Assembly: GCA_017395505.1 (NCBI GenBank)
Contig: JAFPUH010000025.1
Coordinates: forward strand, 1-42,257
DNA from: Kiritimatiellia bacterium
Lineage (GTDB): Bacteria; Verrucomicrobiota; Kiritimatiellia; RFP12; UBA1067
Length of the DNA: 42,257 nucleotides
Direction: 5' to 3'
Shown one piece after another: positions 8,000 to 21,330 of this stretch. The position numbers were made by a program, and so were the translations under genes. How positions within the stretch are numbered: the stretch's first letter is position 1; each line of letters starts with the position of its first letter. The notes beneath the pieces are model-generated. The model did no database searches and was not told the origin of the DNA. It was given only the letters and a program-made list of their open reading frames with translations.

Positions 8000-10418
8000 C
8001 GAATACGTCAAGATCGACGACATCGATCCCAAGGATCTCGCGGAGAAGCTTACCCGCGCGGGGCTTCAGGTCGAGTCTGTCGAGACCGTCGGCGCTGAGC
8101 CCCTCGACGATCATTTCGTCGTCGTGGAGGTTCTCGAGTGCGTTGCCCACCCCGACTCCGACCATCTGCATGTCTGCAAGGTGACGGACGGCTCGGAGAC
8201 GCTTCAGGTGGTCTGCGGCGCGCCCAACATGCGTACTGGCATAAAGACCGCGTTCTCGAAGATCGGCGCTGTCATACCCAACGGAGGCTTCAAGATCAAG
8301 AAGGGCAAGCTTCGCGGCGTGGAGTCGTTCGGAATGTGCTGCAGCTCTGCCGAGCTCAACCTGCCCAACGGCAACCATGACGGCATAATGGAGTTTCCGC
8401 CGGAGACTCCGGCCGGCGCATTCCTGCGCGACGTGCTGCCCGGCGACAAGCCCGAGGTAGTATTCGAGATCGAGGTTACTTGGAACCGTCCCGATGCGCT
8501 ATCTGTCGTGGGTCTCGCTCGCGAGTTCGGCGCCATACTCAATCGCGAGGTAAAGCTACCCCCCGTCGATTTCACTGAAAGCGACATTGATGTCGCAAGC
8601 GAGGTCAAGGTTGTCGTCGAAGACCCGGTAAAGTGCCCCCGCTACACAGCCCGTGTCGTTGTTTCGGTTGAGGACGGCCCCTCGCCTGAGCTAATGGCGA
8701 AGCGACTCGAGCTCTGCGGCATGCGCTCGCTCGGCCTTGTGGTTGACGTCACGAACTATGTGATGCTTGAGCTAGGCCAGCCTATGCACGCATTCGACCA
8801 CACCAAGCTTGCGGACCGTACGATTGTCGTGCGTTGCGCGAAGGACGGCGAGACGATTAAGACCCTCGATGGCGTCGAACGCAAGCTCGACCCCTCGATG
8901 CTGATGATTTGCGATGCGGTGCGTCCGAATGCAGTTGCCGGAATCATGGGCGGCGAAGAGAGCGAAATCGCAGAGGGCACCAAGACGGTGCTTCTCGAGT
9001 CGGCGCTCTTCGATACGGCCTCGACGAAGTTCACGGCCACAAAGCTTGGCCTTGCCACCGAGTCGAGCTACCGCTACATTCGCGGCGTCGACAAGGATCT
9101 GGCTGACTTAGCGAGCCGCCGTGCGGCCCACCTGCTGCAGAAGTACGGCAAGGCGGTGATAGCGAAGGGCATCGTTGACGTTGACAATCGCGAAAAGCCC
9201 CTCAATCCCGACGTTTCGCTTGATTTCGAGCGGGCTCGCCGACTCATCGGCATTCCGGTCGGAAACGACGTGATGGTCTATCTGCTTAAGTCTCTCGGCC
9301 TCGTTCCTCGCGAAGAGAACGCCGGGCACTACGCCGGTGTCACGTCCGTAACCTTCGGCGTACCGAGTTGGCGCTACGACCTTTCTATGGAGGCAGATCT
9401 CGTTGAGGAAATTGCGCGTCTGTACGGTCTGGACAACATACCCGACACTATGCCGTCCGCGCCCTCCGTCTCTTCTCTCGACGACAGCGCCTTCCGTGCG
9501 AAGGCCAGGGTTCGCGAGGTCGCTACCGCCCTTGGCTTCTCCGAGGCGATGCACTATTCATTCCTTTCGCGCAAGGAGCTGGATGATTTCGACAGGCGAA
9601 ACGCCGATTCGCGGCTTGTGATACCAGATCCCGTCTCGGCGGAGTATGGCGTCATGCGCGACTCGCTGCTGCCTCAGATGATGGGGTCGCTCGGCCGCAA
9701 CGCCTCTCATCAGCTTGAGACTGCGCTTCTCTTCGAGATCGGCAAGGTGTTCTTCTTGAAGGACGGCAAGCCCGCCGAGGCAGAACGCCTTTCGCTCGGT
9801 TTCGTAGGTCCCGTCGCTCGCGAGGCTCTTCGTAGGCGCGCTGCGGTATCCGAGGAGGAGGCCGTGCTGTGGATGAAGGGTGCCGTCGAAGAGCTGGTTG
9901 CCAAGCTTCATGCAGGACACCTCGAGTTCGTCGCCGCGGAGCATCCGGCCTTCACGCCAGGCGCATCCCTCGCGATAAGGCTCAACGGCCGTCAGATCGG
10001 CATTTTGGGTGCGCTTTCCTCAAAATTGCGCCATCCATACCGCCTTACGACGCAAATGGGTCTTTGCGAGCTTGAGCTTGCGCCTCTTCTCAAGCGTGTT
10101 GATGAGCTTGGTAAGGTCTCGGCCGTGCCGCAGTTCCCGCTGGTTCGCCGTGATGTCGCCATTGTCGCCGAAAAGTCCGTCTCGAACGAGGCGGTAGTGA
10201 AGGTGATAAGGAAAAACGGCGGCAGGGAGTTGACCCGCGTCGAGCTATTTGATATATTCAAGTCGAAAGAACTCAAGGACGGACGCCGTTCGCTCGCCTA
10301 TGCGCTCGAATTCCGCTCGTCCGAGAGGACTTTGACCGATGACGAGGTCGGAAAGACCTTCCAGCGGATCGTCGATGCCCTCAAGGCGACCGCAGGAATC
10401 GAGGTGAGGGAGAGCTAA
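7974..10418 (+). CDS. pheT: Phenylalanine--tRNA ligase beta subunit
   Basis: 814 residues, the normal length. It begins MRLPLSWLNEYVKI and carries an OB-fold tRNA-binding domain (about 40-150, HPDSDHLHVCKV), then the B3/4 editing domain, the B5 domain, the catalytic-like core with MEADLVEEIARLYG, and a C-terminal ferredoxin-like anticodon-binding domain (FPLVRRDVAIV, then SLAYALEFRSSERTLTD). It charges tRNA-Phe together with PheS, which is not beside it here. I chose the ATG at 7974 because the protein then starts exactly like the family; the upstream in-frame extension would lie inside the preceding gene. Confidence 0.96.
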   Translation: MRLPLSWLNEYVKIDDIDPKDLAEKLTRAGLQVESVETVGAEPLDDHFVVVEVLECVAHPDSDHLHVCKVTDGSETLQVVCGAPNMRTGIKTAFSKIGAVIPNGGFKIKKGKLRGVESFGMCCSSAELNLPNGNHDGIMEFPPETPAGAFLRDVLPGDKPEVVFEIEVTWNRPDALSVVGLAREFGAILNREVKLPPVDFTESDIDVASEVKVVVEDPVKCPRYTARVVVSVEDGPSPELMAKRLELCGMRSLGLVVDVTNYVMLELGQPMHAFDHTKLADRTIVVRCAKDGETIKTLDGVERKLDPSMLMICDAVRPNAVAGIMGGEESEIAEGTKTVLLESALFDTASTKFTATKLGLATESSYRYIRGVDKDLADLASRRAAHLLQKYGKAVIAKGIVDVDNREKPLNPDVSLDFERARRLIGIPVGNDVMVYLLKSLGLVPREENAGHYAGVTSVTFGVPSWRYDLSMEADLVEEIARLYGLDNIPDTMPSAPSVSSLDDSAFRAKARVREVATALGFSEAMHYSFLSRKELDDFDRRNADSRLVIPDPVSAEYGVMRDSLLPQMMGSLGRNASHQLETALLFEIGKVFFLKDGKPAEAERLSLGFVGPVAREALRRRAAVSEEEAVLWMKGAVEELVAKLHAGHLEFVAAEHPAFTPGASLAIRLNGRQIGILGALSSKLRHPYRLTTQMGLCELELAPLLKRVDELGKVSAVPQFPLVRRDVAIVAEKSVSNEAVVKVIRKNGGRELTRVELFDIFKSKELKDGRRSLAYALEFRSSERTLTDDEVGKTFQRIVDALKATAGIEVRES

Positions 10419-10589
10419 AGGCCATTTTCAGGACGTGGGTCCTGTGTTGCACGCGGATTCAGCAGACATTTCTTCGACCGACATTAAAATAGGGGGCTTC
10501 GGCCCTACGTTTGGAACGACGGGTTCCGGGGATTCTGTGCTACGGCAACATGGGGCTTTTTAACCCTTAGACCGCAAAAGGAGGACGAG
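10419..10589 (+). other. Intergenic region with short hairpins upstream of a secreted-protein gene
   Basis: 171 bp without a gene. It contains TAGGG/CCCTA arms closing on a C(UUCG)G tetraloop with a two-base bulge (about 10490-10507), then GGAAC-GACG-G-GTTCC (about 10513-10527). There is no long T-tract, so neither is a convincing terminator. TAAAAT at about 10484 could be a weak -10. AAGGAGG at 10578-10584 serves the ATG at 10590. Confidence 0.35.
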
Positions 10590-11462
10590 ATGAAGAAGAC
10601 GGCGATAATGATTGTTGCTGCGCTTGCCGCAGTATTCGCGCAGGCTGCCTTCGCGCCCAATCCCAAGGGTGCTTTCAAGGCGCTCAAAGGCGAGAAGAGC
10701 AAGCCCATCAAGACAGGCATGGTCTTCGTCGACGGCAAGTACCTTCCTCCGCCCTACAGCGTGGAGCGCTACGGCCTTGTTCTCAGGGTCAACAAGATAC
10801 AGGTGACCGGCCCGGTGATCCCCTGGGATGAGTTCGTCAAGACCCAAGAGGGCGTCAAGGTGACGAAGAACGTTTCCGGTGGCGAAAATCCCGAGACTCC
10901 CGGCGAAACCCCCGCCGAGCCCGAACCCGAACCGGAGCCCGAGGAGGAGGAAGAGGTCTATTCTCTCTCGTTCGGTGATGACGATCCTCTCGCGGATCTC
11001 TTCGACGACGAGCCTTCCGTCAAGAAGCCCGCCTCCAAGAAGAAGGCGTCCAAGCCGAAGCCGAAGAAGCCAGTCGTCACGGTGACATACTCGTTCGACG
11101 GCGAGTTCAAGCACAACGACAAGACATTGGCCCTTCAGAAGAAGATAATGCAGGCCAGAGCCGATATCGAGACCATCCTTCGCGACGGCGGTTTCGTCTG
11201 CTTCGGCTCAAGCTATTCGCGTGTGACCGGCGACGCCGGAACGGCGAGAATAGTGCTTGGCAAGCTGCCTGGGCTTATGCAGTCTTCGCCTAATGCCAAG
11301 GCTCTCGCGAGCGGAATCCGCGCCAGCGGAATCACGTTCTTCCCCGATGCCCTCTGCCGCGACCTTTTCCAGAACAGGATCGACTACCGCCAGCTTCTTG
11401 AGCGCCAGAAGGCCGTCGAGGAGGATGAGAAGCTTAAGGCGCTCCTGAAGGGCGGATATTGA
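10590..11462 (+). CDS. Secreted protein of unknown function with acidic and basic linkers
   Basis: 290 residues. The N-terminus is a clear Sec signal peptide (MKKTAIMIVAALAAVFAQA, likely cut near residue 19). The mature part has a short globular domain (YLPPPYSVERYGLVLRVNKI), an acidic Pro-Glu linker (PEPEPEPEEEEE), a Lys/Pro/Ala stretch (KKPASKKKASKPKPKKP) and a C-terminal domain of about 120 residues ending in a charged helix. I recognise no family. A strong AAGGAGG precedes the ATG. gpmI follows after 26 bp, so the two may share a transcript, though their functions do not obviously connect. Confidence 0.75.
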   Translation: MKKTAIMIVAALAAVFAQAAFAPNPKGAFKALKGEKSKPIKTGMVFVDGKYLPPPYSVERYGLVLRVNKIQVTGPVIPWDEFVKTQEGVKVTKNVSGGENPETPGETPAEPEPEPEPEEEEEVYSLSFGDDDPLADLFDDEPSVKKPASKKKASKPKPKKPVVTVTYSFDGEFKHNDKTLALQKKIMQARADIETILRDGGFVCFGSSYSRVTGDAGTARIVLGKLPGLMQSSPNAKALASGIRASGITFFPDALCRDLFQNRIDYRQLLERQKAVEEDEKLKALLKGGY

Positions 11463-11488
11463 TTTGAAACCATAGAGGAAACAATAAA

Positions 11489-13075
11489 ATGAGACCAGTT
11501 GCATTCATCATCCGCGATGGTTGGGGCGTCAACCCCCGCGCCGACGGCAACTCCGTATATGGCGCGAAGACTCCCGTCATCGACCAGATAAGGGCTCGCT
11601 ATCCCCACTGTCTGCTCGACTGCTGCGGCGAAGCCGTGGGCTTGCCCGACGGCTACCAGGGCAGCTCCGAGGTCGGCCACCTCAACATGGGCGCAGGCCG
11701 CATCGTGGTGCAGGAGCTGAAGCGCATCGACGACGGGCTTTCGTCCGGCGAGCTCTTCAAGAGCCCCAAGTGGCAGAACCTGATCGCCCAGTGGAAGGCC
11801 AACAACTCGCAGTTCCATTTCTTCGGCCTCCTTCAGGATGAGGGCGTCCACGCCCATCAGGAGCACCTCTTCAAGCTTATGAAGCGTGCGCGCTCCGAGT
11901 TTCCGGAGGGCCGAATCGTCGTGCATCCGTTCCTTGACGGACGCGACACGCCCCCGCGCTCGACCCTCGAGTACGTCGCCCGCCTCAAGGCAGAGCTCGC
12001 CGCCGTCGGCAACGCGACGATCGGTACGGCGATGGGCCGCTACTACGGCATGGACCGCGTAAAGAACTGGAAGCTTACGAGCGAGGCCTACGACTGCATC
12101 GTCAGCTGCAAGGGCAAGAAGGCCGCGACTATCGAAGAGTGCGTCAAGGCCGAGTACGAGACCGGCGTAACGCCCGACGGTACCCCGATGACTGACGAGT
12201 ACATTCCCTGCTACGTGATCGGCGGCTATGATGGAATGAAGGACGGCGATGTCGTGATGCACACCAACTATCGCCAGGACCGTGCGATCCAGCTGACCCA
12301 GGCATTCGTCTGCGACGACTATGCCGGAGAGCGCTCGGCCCGTCCGAAGGTGACATTCCTCGGCTTCACCCGCTACTGGGACGAGTTTGAGGACTACCTG
12401 CTCGGCGCGATGGGCGCAGGCGGCGGAATGGACAACCTGCTTGGCGAAGTCGTCTCCAAGGCCGGTATCCGCCAGCTCCGCCTCGCCGAGACCCAGAAGT
12501 TCCGCCATGTGACGAGCTTCTTCAACGGTAAGTCCACCACCCCGAGCGAGGGCGAGGACCAGGTCGAGGTCAAGAGCCGCTTCGATCCCGCGACGTTCGC
12601 TTCGCACCCTGAGATGGATGCCTATAACGTGACCGACGAGCTTCTGAAGCGTCTGGAGTCCAACCCCTACGGTTTCATCGTCGTCAACTACGCCAACTGC
12701 GACATGGTCGGCCACACCGGCGACCAGTCCGCCGCGACCAAGGCCGTCGAGGTGACCGACGAGTGCATCGGCAAGATACTCCCGCGCCTGCTCGAGCTTG
12801 ACGCCCATGTGCTCATCTTCGCCGACCACGGCAACGCCGAGCAGATGGTGGACTACAAGTCGGGCCTTACGAAGACTTCGCACACGCTCAACCTGGTGGA
12901 TTGCTTCTACGTCGCCAACGATGCGGCCGGCGTCCGACTGACGCCGCTCGCGAAGCTCTCTGCGGTTGCGCCCACGGCCCTGCAGATGCTCGGCCTGCCG
13001 GTTCCTCCTGAGATGACGACCCCGTCGCTTCTCGCCGGCAAGGAGCCCTGGAGCAAAACCTCACTGAACGTGTGA
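11489..13075 (+). CDS. gpmI: 2,3-bisphosphoglycerate-independent phosphoglycerate mutase
   Basis: 528 residues, matching the iPGM family (about 510-550). It interconverts 3- and 2-phosphoglycerate in glycolysis using two metal ions and a phosphoserine intermediate. Motifs visible: IRDGWGVN at the N-terminus, GSSEVGHLNMGAGR holding the catalytic serine region, VHPFLDGRDTPPRS, the NCDMVGHTGD metal site and FADHGNAEQM near the C-terminus. The ATG has a moderate ribosome-binding site (AGAGGAA). The amidase gene follows one base after the stop. Confidence 0.96.
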   Translation: MRPVAFIIRDGWGVNPRADGNSVYGAKTPVIDQIRARYPHCLLDCCGEAVGLPDGYQGSSEVGHLNMGAGRIVVQELKRIDDGLSSGELFKSPKWQNLIAQWKANNSQFHFFGLLQDEGVHAHQEHLFKLMKRARSEFPEGRIVVHPFLDGRDTPPRSTLEYVARLKAELAAVGNATIGTAMGRYYGMDRVKNWKLTSEAYDCIVSCKGKKAATIEECVKAEYETGVTPDGTPMTDEYIPCYVIGGYDGMKDGDVVMHTNYRQDRAIQLTQAFVCDDYAGERSARPKVTFLGFTRYWDEFEDYLLGAMGAGGGMDNLLGEVVSKAGIRQLRLAETQKFRHVTSFFNGKSTTPSEGEDQVEVKSRFDPATFASHPEMDAYNVTDELLKRLESNPYGFIVVNYANCDMVGHTGDQSAATKAVEVTDECIGKILPRLLELDAHVLIFADHGNAEQMVDYKSGLTKTSHTLNLVDCFYVANDAAGVRLTPLAKLSAVAPTALQMLGLPVPPEMTTPSLLAGKEPWSKTSLNV

Positions 13076-13076
13076 G

Positions 13077-14126
13077 GTGGCCCTAAAACGGCTAATGATG
13101 GCGTTTCTCGTGTCGGCCATGCTGCCGACGCGAGTTTTCGCCATTAATGCCTCGGACCGATACAGAAGCCCAAGAAATCCGGAGCGCAAGATCCGCAGCT
13201 CCACTGAGTTGATCGTGCTTCATACGACCGAAGCCGCTGAGCATGGTTCGCTGGTGAAGCTCTGCGACCGTGGCGAGGCGCATTTTTGCGTTACGGAGGA
13301 AGGGCGTGTCTACCGCATAGTAGACCGCGACCGCGAGGCGTTCCATGCTGGCCGCTCGATGTGGAACGGACGTGAGGACGTCGACAAGTTCTCCATCGGC
13401 ATAGAGTGCGTCGGCTACCACGACAAGCCCATGCCTATGGCGCAGATAGAGGCGATAAAGACACTCGTGAAGGAGCTTCAGTCGATGTACCGGCTCTCCG
13501 ACGACAAGGTGGTCTGCCACAGCCACGTCGCCTATGGCGCCCCCAACCGTTGGCACCGCCAGAAGCATCGCGGACGAAAGCGCTGCGGAATGCTGTTTGC
13601 GATGCCTAGCGTCCGCGCCCAGCTTGGCCTCAAAAAGCGCCCAGCCTACGATGCCGACGTGCGCGCAAAGCGCCTCGTGGTCGGCGACGACTATCTCAGG
13701 AAGGTGCTTTACGGCAACATCGATACGATGAAATCCAGCTACAAGGACAAGTCCAGGTCTGCTGACGACAAGACCGGCATCTTCAGCTGGCTCAAGTGGC
13801 GCGGCTCCGAGACGAAGGCTCCGGCAAAGTCCGCTACAAAGACGACTGCTGCGAAACCGGCGGCCAAGACAGCTGCGAAGACTGCCACCGCAGCGAAGCC
13901 CAAGGCCACGCTTCATTCGGTGACGCCCCCTCAGACGAAGCAGGAGCTTATCATGCGCGGATACAAGATCAAGGGGTCGGTCTCGAAGGATACCACGGCC
14001 GCAAAGATCGCAGGTCCGAAGTGGAATTCGCCCGATACATACTACACAATCCGCGACAAGGTGATACCGGGCAACAAGATCGACCCAGCCCATATAGAGA
14101 AGGGCATGTTCATTTGGATGAGATAA
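13077..14126 (+). CDS. Secreted N-acetylmuramoyl-L-alanine amidase, amidase_2 (PGRP-like) type
   Basis: 349 residues with a signal peptide (MALKRLMMAFLVSAMLPTRVFA). The amidase_2/PGRP domain spans about residues 35-180: LIVLHTTEA, FSIGIECVGYHD and VCHSHVAYGAPNRWHRQKH supply the expected zinc histidines. Such enzymes cut the bond between muramic acid and the stem peptide in the periplasm. A low-complexity Ala/Lys/Thr linker (about 245-285) leads to a short C-terminal domain that could be a LysM-like wall anchor. The GTG at 13077 follows the gpmI stop by one base; an ATG at 13095 would also leave a usable signal peptide, so the start is uncertain. Confidence 0.8.
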   Translation: MALKRLMMAFLVSAMLPTRVFAINASDRYRSPRNPERKIRSSTELIVLHTTEAAEHGSLVKLCDRGEAHFCVTEEGRVYRIVDRDREAFHAGRSMWNGREDVDKFSIGIECVGYHDKPMPMAQIEAIKTLVKELQSMYRLSDDKVVCHSHVAYGAPNRWHRQKHRGRKRCGMLFAMPSVRAQLGLKKRPAYDADVRAKRLVVGDDYLRKVLYGNIDTMKSSYKDKSRSADDKTGIFSWLKWRGSETKAPAKSATKTTAAKPAAKTAAKTATAAKPKATLHSVTPPQTKQELIMRGYKIKGSVSKDTTAAKIAGPKWNSPDTYYTIRDKVIPGNKIDPAHIEKGMFIWMR

Positions 14127-14145
14127 ACGTTTCAAGGAGACAACA

Positions 14146-15750
<1,605 letters not shown>

Positions 15751-15753
15751 TAT

Positions 15754-15763
15754 TTGATATAAT
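15754..15763 (+). promoter_or_regulatory. Extended -10 promoter for the GH95 gene
   Basis: TTGATATAATAC starts just after the ettA stop (TGA 15748-15750) and has TATAAT at 15758-15763 with TG one base before it. The GH95 ATG at 15770 begins 7 nt after the last T, which is about where transcription should start, so the mRNA is predicted to be leaderless. No -35 match is obvious. Confidence 0.75.
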
Positions 15764-15769
15764 ACTTCT

Positions 15770-17923
15770 ATGAAAACTAGGGTCGACATACTGTGTGCTG
15801 GGGTGTTGCTTTGCGCTTTTGCAGGCAGGGCCGGAGATGTGATATGGAATGACAGGCCAGCGTCGGAAGACGCGCTGGTCTGGGAGTCGCAGCGCTATCC
15901 GATCGGCAACGGACGCCTCGGCGCGATGCTGACAGGCGGCGTGTCGAGGGAGTCGATACAGTTCAACGTCGATTCGCTTTGGACCGGCGACTGGAATCTC
16001 TCCGGCGTTACCGGGCTTACCGAGTCCGTCACGACTGACTTGACGGTCGGCGACTACCAGAACTTCGGCGAACTTACGATTGAATTCTTCGATCCGCTGA
16101 CTGAAGAGGACATCAAGGACTACCGCCGCGAGCTAGACCTTTCGACGGCTGTGCACACAGTCTCATTCGGCGGCTTCAGGCGCGAGGCGTTCGCGAGCGC
16201 TCCGGCCGACGTGCTGGCGTTCCGCTTCACTTCGCCGCGCCCGATAACGAAGACTCCTCGAGTCTGGCTCGTCGACCCCCACGGCGAACCGATGCGCATA
16301 ATGAGCCAGAACTCGGTGGTCATCGACGGCAAGCTGCCCAACGGCCTTGCCTACGCCGCAAGGGTCGACATAGACTTCAATCCTGGCTCGAACGAGGTGG
16401 TCGTCTGGCTTCGCGCCAGGACAGGCTACGACCTTGCATCCGAATCTTTCGGCCTCGGCGAACCCTGTCCGCAGTACATGGAGCCGTTCCACGGCGACTT
16501 CGATGCCCTCAAGGCCGAGCATATCGCCGACTACCGCCGCTACTACGACCGCGTCAAGCTGGATATCAACGGCTTCCACGACGACAAGTGGCATGCTTCG
16601 CCGACCTGCGAGAGGGTAGCTCGCGTGAGGCACGGCGCAGGGTTCTTCTCGCTTTTCGGCCTTGGCGACTACGATGCGGAGGTCCGCGATCTGGTCGAGA
16701 CACAGTTCAACTTCGGGCGCTACCTGCTTATCTCTTCGAGCCGCCCCGGCACTCTGCCTGCGAATCTGCAGGGTCTCTGGTGCGCGCAGAACAAGCCGGC
16801 CTGGCACAGCGACTACCACACCAACATCAACATCCAGATGAACTACTGGGCTGTAGACTCGGCAAACCTTGGCGAGCTTTGGGAGCCGGCTGTCGATTTC
16901 TTCCTCGCGGCCAACCGCACGGCCCGGCGCGAGACGATACTGGCGTTTCCCGATTCCTGGGGCGTCGCGTACCGTACTTCGCTCAATGCGTTCGGCGGCG
17001 GCGGATGGCGCTGGAACTTCGCGGGCGCGCCGTGGATTGCGATAATGGCATACCAGCACTACCTTTTCACCCGCGACGAGACCTATCTGAGGCAGAAGGC
17101 CTGGCCGCTTCTCGAAGGCGCAACGTGGTTCATGCTCGGCCACCTCAAGGAGGGACCGTCGGGCGAACTTCTGATCAAGGATGGATGGAGCCCCGAGCAC
17201 GGCCCGATTGCTGACGGCGTGATGCACGACCAGCAGATCATGGCGGAGCTCCTCGACGCGACGATCGCGGCTGAAGACATCCTCGGCGTGGACGGACAGT
17301 TCTGCAGCAGGTTCGGCGGCATACGAAAGGTCCGCGCGAAGCTGGGCGGCAACAAGATCGGACGTTGGGGACAGCTTCAGGAGTGGCAGCAGGATATCGA
17401 CAAGAAGGGCGACGACCATCGCCACACATCGCACCTATTCGCCGTCTACCCCGGCTCCACGATTACGCGCCACAAGACGCCGGATCTGGCCAAAGCGGCC
17501 GAAATCTCGCTCAAGGGCCGCACAACTACGCTTGATTCGCGCAGAAGCTGGACCTGGCCATGGCGTGCCGCGCTCTGGGCTCGTCTCGGCAATGGCGACC
17601 TCGCCGGCGATATGCTCGAGGGACTTGTTCGCTACAACACTCTTCCCAACATGTTTGCGACCCATCCGCCTTTCCAGATCGACGGCAACCTTGGCATGGT
17701 GGCTTCGGTCTGCGAGATGCTCGTTCAGAGCCACGAGGTGACTGACGACGGCAAGGTGCTGATCCGCCTCCTGCCGGCGCTGCCCCACAGCTGGAGCAAG
17801 GGGTCGGTAAAAGGCCTTCGCGCACGCGGCGGCTATACGGTCGATCTCTCTTGGGATGAAGGCAAGCTTACTGCCTACTCCATAACCGGAGGAGATCCTG
17901 AAGGGTACGAGGTCGCCAAGTGA
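15770..17923 (+). CDS. Secreted glycoside hydrolase family 95 (alpha-L-fucosidase type)
   Basis: 717 residues with a signal peptide ([21 protein letters not shown]). The N-terminal domain opens with [16 protein letters not shown] and [12 protein letters not shown], the GH95 pattern. The (alpha/alpha)6 catalytic barrel has [11 protein letters not shown] with the two Asn (352, 354) that activate water in the inverting mechanism, WSPEHGP with the acid Glu (476), and FQIDGNLG with Asp 638. GH95 enzymes release fucose, and some galactose, from host mucins or plant and algal glycans, so the organism probably uses fucosylated glycans. It is followed by tatD with overlapping stop and start. No Shine-Dalgarno is present. 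Confidence 0.9.
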   Translation: MKTRVDILCAGVLLCAFAGRAGDVIWNDRPASEDALVWESQRYPIGNGRLGAMLTGGVSRESIQFNVDSLWTGDWNLSGVTGLTESVTTDLTVGDYQNFGELTIEFFDPLTEEDIKDYRRELDLSTAVHTVSFGGFRREAFASAPADVLAFRFTSPRPITKTPRVWLVDPHGEPMRIMSQNSVVIDGKLPNGLAYAARVDIDFNPGSNEVVVWLRARTGYDLASESFGLGEPCPQYMEPFHGDFDALKAEHIADYRRYYDRVKLDINGFHDDKWHASPTCERVARVRHGAGFFSLFGLGDYDAEVRDLVETQFNFGRYLLISSSRPGTLPANLQGLWCAQNKPAWHSDYHTNINIQMNYWAVDSANLGELWEPAVDFFLAANRTARRETILAFPDSWGVAYRTSLNAFGGGGWRWNFAGAPWIAIMAYQHYLFTRDETYLRQKAWPLLEGATWFMLGHLKEGPSGELLIKDGWSPEHGPIADGVMHDQQIMAELLDATIAAEDILGVDGQFCSRFGGIRKVRAKLGGNKIGRWGQLQEWQQDIDKKGDDHRHTSHLFAVYPGSTITRHKTPDLAKAAEISLKGRTTTLDSRRSWTWPWRAALWARLGNGDLAGDMLEGLVRYNTLPNMFATHPPFQIDGNLGMVASVCEMLVQSHEVTDDGKVLIRLLPALPHSWSKGSVKGLRARGGYTVDLSWDEGKLTAYSITGGDPEGYEVAK

Positions 17924-18663
17924 CGGAACTCTTCGACACCCATGCGCATTTTGAAGGTTCCGCCGAAGAGATCGCGGCGACGCTGGGTCGTGCCGCAACG
18001 GCCGGCGTGACGCGGATAATGGCGGTCGGCGGCAGCGAAAGCCTCAATCGTGGTGTTGAGCTTGCCGCGGCTTCCGGTGTCGAAGGGGTCAAGGTCTACA
18101 AGGCGATCGGCTGGGACCGCGACCAGGTTTCGCGCGAAACCACCGGGCTGGACTACTCCGGCGTCGCCGCGGTGGGCGAGATCGGCCTCGACTACCACTA
18201 CTCCCCAGATACGCGAAAGTCGCAGATTGACCTCATGGCCCGCCAGCTTGAGCTGGCAAGCGGGCTCGACCTGCCTGTCGTCATACATACTCGCGATGCT
18301 GACGACGATACCCTTGGTCTCCTGCGCGAGGTGCCGAGCAGGGGGATGATCCACTGCTTCACCGGTTCGCCGAAGTTCTGCCGCGCTCTGCTCGATCTCG
18401 GCTTCATGATATCCATCTCCGGTATCGTCACCTTCCGTGCGGCCGGCAACGTGCGCGAATCTGCCCTTATTGTGCCTGACGATCGGCTGCTCATCGAGAC
18501 GGATTCGCCTTTCCTCGCGCCGGTGCCTCTTCGCGGCAACGCGAACGAGCCTGCCTTCATCACGCATACCGCCGCTTTTCTCGCGAATCTTCGCAAGACG
18601 CCTTATGAAGACTTTGCCGCGATGACGGTTCGTAATGCGATAGCCACCTTGGGAGGCGAATAG
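17920..18663 (+). CDS. tatD: TatD-family metal-dependent DNase
   Basis: 247 residues, family length about 250-260. It has the TIM-barrel metal motifs DTHAHFEG at the N-terminus, [28 protein letters not shown] and [11 protein letters not shown]. TatD proteins are 3'-5' exonucleases or DNases with two metal ions, linked to DNA repair and nucleic-acid turnover in the cytoplasm. The GTG start overlaps the TGA of the GH95 gene (GTGA), indicating coupled translation. An amidase gene begins 1 bp after its TAG. Confidence 0.92.
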   Translation: MTELFDTHAHFEGSAEEIAATLGRAATAGVTRIMAVGGSESLNRGVELAAASGVEGVKVYKAIGWDRDQVSRETTGLDYSGVAAVGEIGLDYHYSPDTRKSQIDLMARQLELASGLDLPVVIHTRDADDDTLGLLREVPSRGMIHCFTGSPKFCRALLDLGFMISISGIVTFRAAGNVRESALIVPDDRLLIETDSPFLAPVPLRGNANEPAFITHTAAFLANLRKTPYEDFAAMTVRNAIATLGGE

Positions 18664-18664
18664 C

Positions 18665-19608
18665 ATGCTCTTGGGCTGTGCCATGCTGGCCGTTGCGATT
18701 TCGGCGCCTCGGCCCGATCAGAAGCTCCCGTTCGTCGAGCGCTGCTACGTGCTTGGATCCGTCGAGCAAGGCGTGACGAATGTGGTTGTCCAGGGCGTGG
18801 ATGTGCCAGTCTACAAGACCGGCGCCTGGGCAGCCTACGTCGATGTTGCTGAGGGCGAGAACACCATCACCGCCGTGTGCGACGGGCCGGATGGACGCAG
18901 CGAGGCGACGAGGCGCTTTACCGTCGCGGCCAGACCGAAGCCCAAGGCGGAAACGGCGAATGACGGCAAGCCGGCCGATCCTGTCCAGTACAAGAAGCTC
19001 GAATACGCCGGTGATTTCCCGAGGTCGCATCCCTCGGCGAAGACGCCAGGCGAGCTTACGGTCGTGGTCGACCCCGGCCATGGCGGCAAGGCCGACAAAG
19101 GCTGCATTTCGCCCCACGGCTGGTTCGAGAAGGACGCCAACCTGCTGCTTGCCGAGGCTGTACGCGAGGAGCTGGTAAAGCTTGGCTACAGGGTCGTTCT
19201 TACTCGCCGCAACGATCGCGAAATAAAGATCTACGACAGGCCTAAGGCGATATATGCCGTCGGCGGCGACGCCTTCATTTCGATACACCACAATTCGCCG
19301 CCGCTCAACCGCGATGCGTCCGTCCTGAGGTATGCGGCCGTATATTCGTGGAATCCCCTCGGCGACGCCATGGCCAGGGCGATCGCGAAGCGCATGGACG
19401 ACGTTCAGCGCTCCGAGATGAAGAGCAACGGCGCGATGCATGCGAATTTCGCCGTGATACGGAATCCGGAGATCCCGAGCTGCCTGATCGAGGCCGACTT
19501 CATAACGCATCCCGCCGGCGAGGAGGCCGCGTGGGATCCCGTGCGCCGCCAAAAGCTCGCCGAGGCGATCGCCGCCGGATTCTCCGACTGGCACAAGGGA
19601 GTGCCGGA

Positions 19609-19612
<4 letters not shown>
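18665..19612 (+). CDS. N-acetylmuramoyl-L-alanine amidase, amidase_3 type
   Basis: 315 residues. A short signal peptide (MLLGCAMLAVAISA) precedes a small N-terminal beta domain (about 20-100) and a linker. The amidase_3 domain (about 135-310) has VVVDPGHGGKADKG with the first zinc His, a conserved Glu in WFEKDANLLLAEAV, VLTRRNDREI, ISIHHNS with another zinc His, and CLIEADFITHP with the catalytic Glu. These enzymes split daughter-cell peptidoglycan. A GGGAGG site ahead of the ATG lies within the tatD end. The stop overlaps the ABC-F start (ATGA). Confidence 0.88.
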
Positions 19613-21315
<1,703 letters not shown>

Positions 21316-21330
21316 TATAATACCCATCTT